Shown piece by piece: positions 61,053-64,000 of a stretch of 64,000 bases of DNA (its first letter is position 1; each line of letters starts with the position of its first letter). The stretch comes from a virus. The stretch lies in the IMG/VR virus record IMGVR_UViG_3300010413_000018, positions 1 through 64,000 of that record; one strand, written 5' to 3'. The position numbers and the translations under genes were made by a program. The notes beneath the pieces are model-generated. The model was not told the origin of the DNA and searched no databases. It worked only from the letters and a program-made list of their open reading frames with translations.

Positions 61053-61082
61053 TTGGCGCTTTTTGGTAAGATTGCGTATAAT
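61053..61082 (+). promoter_or_regulatory. Promoter for the plus-strand operon at 61118
   Basis: TTGGCG (61053-61058), 18-bp spacer, TATAAT (61077-61082), a perfect -10. Back to back with the promoter of the minus operon. Confidence 0.75.
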
Positions 61083-61117
61083 TTGCCAATTTGATTAATT
61101 AATAGTAAAAGGCACTT

Positions 61118-61324
61118 ATGAGCCAAAATAATAAATTCACGCACGAAGAAATGCGTAAAGCCGCTGAATTACAAGATCGTCTGATGGATATGGCTATGCG
61201 CGGTACTGATGATCCGGCTGGAGCAATATTGGCGTTGTCGCAGGCAGCGTCTACCCTTTGCCTGCGTCATAAAATATCGCACACAGATATACTACAGCGC
61301 GTACAAAATACTACCCGAAATTAA
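61118..61324 (+). CDS. Small helical protein
   Basis: 68 aa, helical (THEEMRKAAELQDRLMDMAM) with a hydrophobic end. First gene after the promoter at 61053. Unknown. Weak site AAAGGCACTT before the ATG. Confidence 0.65.
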   Translation: MSQNNKFTHEEMRKAAELQDRLMDMAMRGTDDPAGAILALSQAASTLCLRHKISHTDILQRVQNTTRN

Positions 61325-61328
61325 ATTA

Positions 61329-61760
61329 ATGGCTAAACGCGAGAAAGACCCAAAAAACGTCCGTAAAGGCCGGCTAAGCCGTCGGAAGGGCAAAGTGTGG
61401 GAACGGGAAGTTGCGCGCTCTCTGCGCCCGATTTTCGGCGATAGCGTTCATCGTGGTCATCAAGACGCCAGAGGCGGATCCGGCGCCGGGGAAGGGTCTG
61501 ATATTGAGGGTACACCTTTTTACATGGAATGTCGGCATGAAGCTACGTACGATTGGCGTCGACACTTTCGCGAAACTCAAGCAAAACGCGCAGAACGCGG
61601 CGACGATCGACCGATGGTTTTGGTAGCGAAGGACGGTAAGAAACCTCCAGGTTGGAAACCTGGCACTCCCGGAACTCCTCCGATCGCCATTATGCTGTGG
61701 GAAGATCTTTTAAAACTTTTGGAGATTGTGCATGATCGAAAAGATAGTAATAGCGGTTGA
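61329..61760 (+). CDS. PD-(D/E)XK-like endonuclease
   Basis: 143 aa from ATG 61329. GKVWEREVARSLRPIF (conserved Glu), RGGSGAGEGSDIEG (D of the core) and YMECRHEA (E-x-R, Lys changed to Arg) fit the nuclease core of phage Holliday-junction resolvase or VSR-like enzymes; RGGS suggests resolvase type. The Lys to Arg change should be noted in any activity test. Overlaps the next gene by 29 nt. Confidence 0.75.
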   Translation: MAKREKDPKNVRKGRLSRRKGKVWEREVARSLRPIFGDSVHRGHQDARGGSGAGEGSDIEGTPFYMECRHEATYDWRRHFRETQAKRAERGDDRPMVLVAKDGKKPPGWKPGTPGTPPIAIMLWEDLLKLLEIVHDRKDSNSG

Positions 61761-62322
61761 TTTTGACGGAGTGTTAAATACGTATACGTCGGGGTGGGAA
61801 GGTTCTTCAGCTATCATTTCTGACAGCCCTAATGAAGGTGCTATAGAGTGGCTGCAAGCTGTCTTGTCTCACGGTGGCTTTGAAGTGTTCATCCATTCGT
61901 GTCGTTGTCGACAAGAAGAAGGGATCGCGGCGATGTATGCATGGCTACTTCGATATGGGTTGTCGCGTAAACTTGCGGATGAAATTGTGTTTACCAAGCT
62001 AAAGCCTAACGCTGAAATCTTTCTCGATGATCATGCTATGCAGTTTGTCGGGCGTTGGCCTACGTTTGAAGAGATCACGTCGTTTAAACCTTGGTATAAG
62101 CGCGGCGTTAAAGACATTCCACTCCAAAAAGCGGTGTATGAAGACGCAGCCAGTGAAGAAGAAGCGGAGCTTATTCAAAAGAGTGAGCATAAGTGCTTCT
62201 TATGCATGCACGGAGCAGTTTGTGAAGTGGCTAACGCGGCACTGCGCACTGAAATGTACGTAACCGTTTCCCGATGTTTGAGCTTTACCGAGATTCCGGT
62301 TCAGTTGGTTGGAGAACTTTAG
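61732..62322 (+). CDS. HAD-like hydrolase with C-terminal Cys cluster
   Basis: 196 aa. VIAVDFDGVLNTYTSG carries the DxDG motif, FIHSCRCRQ the Ser/Thr motif II analogue, and FLDDHAM the DD of motif IV. A C-terminal extension CFLCMHGAVCEV is unusual and may bind metal. Could be a nucleotidase or phosphatase. 3' end overlaps the minus-strand gene by 38 nt. Confidence 0.75.
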   Translation: MIEKIVIAVDFDGVLNTYTSGWEGSSAIISDSPNEGAIEWLQAVLSHGGFEVFIHSCRCRQEEGIAAMYAWLLRYGLSRKLADEIVFTKLKPNAEIFLDDHAMQFVGRWPTFEEITSFKPWYKRGVKDIPLQKAVYEDAASEEEAELIQKSEHKCFLCMHGAVCEVANAALRTEMYVTVSRCLSFTEIPVQLVGEL

Positions 62323-62602
62323 CGCGCTCGCGGTCAATAATACTTTTGGCCATAACCAATCGCGTTATTGCGTTGTGCAAGTGATCTTCCCCGTCTGGTT
62401 TTTTATATCCGTGGTATTGCCCCATACCGTACGCGATGTGCCCAATCGCTTTTAGTATGTGGTCATTGACGTCGTCTTTGGCCCATGTGTAGGGTGCGTG
62501 TTTGCTGATGCGATCGTCACTTAACAGGATGGCTACGAGTGCTCTTTTTGCTGTAGCGGTTAGTTCATCGAGTTCTTTTTCAAATTCTTCGTAGGCTGGC
62601 AT
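62285..62602 (-). CDS. Phage hypothetical protein, helical
   Basis: 105 aa. Helical with DDVNDHILKAIGHIAYGMGQ and HLHNAITRLVMAKSIIDRER; the latter resembles the dNTP-handling DUF5664-like proteins I recall, but identification is weak. Sits convergent with the HAD gene. Confidence 0.6.
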   Translation of the reverse strand: MPAYEEFEKELDELTATAKRALVAILLSDDRISKHAPYTWAKDDVNDHILKAIGHIAYGMGQYHGYKKPDGEDHLHNAITRLVMAKSIIDRERAKVLQPTEPESR

Positions 62603-63105
62603 TATCCTTTAATCCGTTCCCGCCGTTCAAGCCACGACTCGCCTAAGTTACGCAATACTATTACATCGGTTTGAGCGTAAGCAGCACGTTCGTGTTCGGC
62701 GTCTCTGTACATGTGTTTAACGCCGTATCTTAACATAGCGGTTACGTAATGTAAAAGAATCCACAGCATGCCTGAGCACCAGATTAGAATCCAGAGCCAC
62801 ACGTTCCACGTTAGCAGTCCTGTTATACTTCCAACGACAAAAGCTTTGGTATTTTCGTCAACCATTTGTCGCACATGAACGTGCTCGTGAGCTTTGGGAT
62901 GGTGGTTAGGTGCATAAATTACTGCGCGGCCAAACGTGGTGGAATAACCCCAATGACGAAAAAACCATTGGCGCCAAGTAGCTGCTAAAACGTAGTTCTC
63001 TTCCCAGCGTAAGTTAGTGGAAAATTGAAAGATCCAAGCCAAGCATGCTAATAGCCACGAGGCCAATGTCATCGGTAGTGAGGTTATAAATAGAATCCAA
63101 CGCAT
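62602..63105 (-). CDS. Membrane protein with HExVH-like motif
   Basis: 167 aa. Hydrophobic segments at about 1-28 and two near 95-125. PKAHEHVHVRQMV contains HEHVH, an HExxH-type zinc motif in a soluble loop. Membrane-bound metallopeptidase or envelope factor is possible. Overlaps the next gene by 1 nt. Confidence 0.7.
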   Translation of the reverse strand: MRWILFITSLPMTLASWLLACLAWIFQFSTNLRWEENYVLAATWRQWFFRHWGYSTTFGRAVIYAPNHHPKAHEHVHVRQMVDENTKAFVVGSITGLLTWNVWLWILIWCSGMLWILLHYVTAMLRYGVKHMYRDAEHERAAYAQTDVIVLRNLGESWLERRERIKG

Positions 63106-63542
63106 TACTTACTCCCTCCAATTAGTGCTGCTGTTACTCCGCCTGCTACCACTCCAATAAGTAACCATAAGATCGGCTTACCGGCAAACCAGCCATCAAG
63201 CGCCTCTTCTGATTCTCGCTGTACGCGCACCGCTTCTTCTAACGTGGACTTTGCTACTTTGGTTTCTTTTTCACTGATTTCAAGCGCTTCTTTAGTCAAC
63301 GTTAAGCGTTCCATGCGGATTGTCAGCTGTTCGTTCAGAAGAGTTATTTGCTTTTTTACAACAATTAATTCTTCTGAATCTTGCTGGGCTTTTTTTGCAA
63401 TATCAAGCGGTAGCCATACTCCTTCTTTACCGTCATGTGTTAGGGCTACCGCTTGAGCACACACTGGTGCCGCAATATTGCTGAGCCAAATGACTAGTAA
63501 AAAACTAGCGATATAACTGATTAAACCTGGCTGCGATTTCAT
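63105..63542 (-). CDS. Signal-peptide coiled-coil protein
   Basis: 145 aa. N-terminal signal-like segment (ISYIASFLLVIWLSNIAAP) with possible cleavage after VCAQA, then coiled coil (about 50-110) and a C-terminal TM (PILWLLIGVVAGGVTAALIG). Reminiscent of spanin or tail-related envelope proteins. Overlaps the next gene by 38 nt. Confidence 0.75.
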   Translation of the reverse strand: MKSQPGLISYIASFLLVIWLSNIAAPVCAQAVALTHDGKEGVWLPLDIAKKAQQDSEELIVVKKQITLLNEQLTIRMERLTLTKEALEISEKETKVAKSTLEEAVRVQRESEEALDGWFAGKPILWLLIGVVAGGVTAALIGGSK

Positions 63543-63840
63543 CGGCCGACCTCGTTTCGACTTCTTCCCGTACTTTAATCGCTTCTTTTTGCGTTTTAGT
63601 GATTTCTTTAGCGATCTGTTTGTCTTTTTCTTCGGCGTGCTTTTCTTTTTCTTGAATTACTTTTCGCTTGGTTTCAAGTTTCGCAATCTTACCGATGGCG
63701 TGCTCGACTTTTACCGCATCTTTTAGCTTACCGACTTTGCGTTCGTAAGCGCCCCACGCTAGCCAACCGACAACCATTGCGCTTAGTGCTCCCAGCAATA
63801 CTTGCCAGTGCTCAGTGATCCATTTCCACGCTTTTTTCAT
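63505..63840 (-). CDS. Inner-membrane coiled-coil protein, spanin-like
   Basis: 111 aa. One N-terminal TM (VLLGALSAMVVGWLAWGAY) then a highly charged coiled coil (EKEKHAEEKDKQIAKEITKT). The layout of an i-spanin; the lipoprotein at 7830 would be a candidate o-spanin far away, so no pairing is claimed. Confidence 0.65.
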   Translation of the reverse strand: MKKAWKWITEHWQVLLGALSAMVVGWLAWGAYERKVGKLKDAVKVEHAIGKIAKLETKRKVIQEKEKHAEEKDKQIAKEITKTQKEAIKVREEVETRSADEIAARFNQLYR

Positions 63841-63845
63841 GGCGG

Positions 63846-64000
63846 TTACTTCTTCGCTGGAGGTTCAGATTGATTAAACTCCAGCTCTATACCGCGCCGT
63901 TTGGCTATGCCTTTGATAATGGCAAATGCCCACGTTGAAATGATACCGGCTAACAGAAAATACAAGCACTTCGCGCTAGACGTATCGACGCCAGGCGAGG
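63846..64000 (-). CDS. Partial membrane protein at right edge
   Basis: At least 50 codons, continuing beyond the window. A hydrophobic segment (LYFLLAGIISTWAFAII) then a basic stretch (KGIAKRRGIELEF) and a short acidic/Pro tail ending PPAKK. Fits a holin or small envelope protein. No start is visible. Confidence 0.6.
   Translation of the reverse strand, partial: SPGVDTSSAKCLYFLLAGIISTWAFAIIKGIAKRRGIELEFNQSEPPAKK

Noticed and set aside
1-64000. tRNA or rRNA genes
   Set aside because: No cloverleaf with a TTCGAA-type T-loop was noticed on either strand; without a covariance search this is only a reading.

Overview
The window is part of a tailed-phage (Caudoviricetes) genome. It carries a phage-type replication and recombination set (DnaB-like helicase, primase, family A DNA polymerase, RecA, SbcC/SbcD-like nuclease, ssDNA-binding protein), nucleotide-metabolism genes (dUTPase, ThyX, dCMP deaminase, a lone RNR TSCPD domain), a phage Dam-type methylase, and dozens of tightly packed, overlapping small genes. 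No tRNA, rRNA or CRISPR array was seen. An SspB homologue, a lipoprotein and spanin-like membrane/coiled-coil proteins suggest a Gram-negative, probably proteobacterial host; this is inference.

Layout. (1) 1-707: a gene cut by the left edge that resembles a small terminase subunit. (2) 708-2183 and 3337-3990: two long non-coding zones flanking a two-gene unit. They are built from two ordered satellites: one of strictly alternating 9- and 11-bp modules, the other of 112 CTNNR pentamers punctuated by CCTG. They also hold a recurring hairpin element and a duplicated 51-bp block. (3) 3991-18490, plus one gene at 27458: an expanded family of small proteins with two CxxC knuckles followed by an (A/T)AY-type helix. 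I count 39 members, here called the ZR family. Most are co-oriented and chained by short stop/start overlaps. One is fused to a cREC-like domain, one is doubled and one is halved. Interspersed are short operons driven by near-identical promoters (two TTGCA boxes 19 bp apart, then a -10). (4) 18447-34980: mixed accessory genes, including an SspB homologue (at 15238), a radical-SAM-like operon, a candidate structured RNA, dUTPase, Dam-type methylase, YkgJ-like protein, a TIM-barrel/endolysin candidate, AdoMet decarboxylase-like protein and a TSCPD protein. (5) 34977-50604: the core replication and recombination operon on the minus strand, including a UDG-PolA fusion and a DnaB-like helicase split by a LAGLIDADG intein inside its Walker A motif. 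(6) 50726-60972: a second minus-strand block with an SF2 helicase, excisionase-like HTH proteins, a sigma-factor-like protein, zinc-finger proteins and a MoxR / HExxH-VWA / DUF6744-like module. (7) 61118-64000: an endonuclease, a HAD-like protein and a cluster of membrane or spanin-like genes reaching the right edge.

How it may work together: the core genes make and repair phage DNA in a cell whose thymidylate and dUTP pools the phage adjusts. The ZR family looks like an accessory battery of small metal-binding effectors. Its promoters, leaderless starts, multiplicity and divergence suggest early expression and a diversifying role such as host takeover, anti-defence or RNA/DNA binding. The adjacent satellites may be a packaging, replication or protein-titration locus. 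These functional readings are inference; the repeat structure and paralogy are read directly from the sequence.
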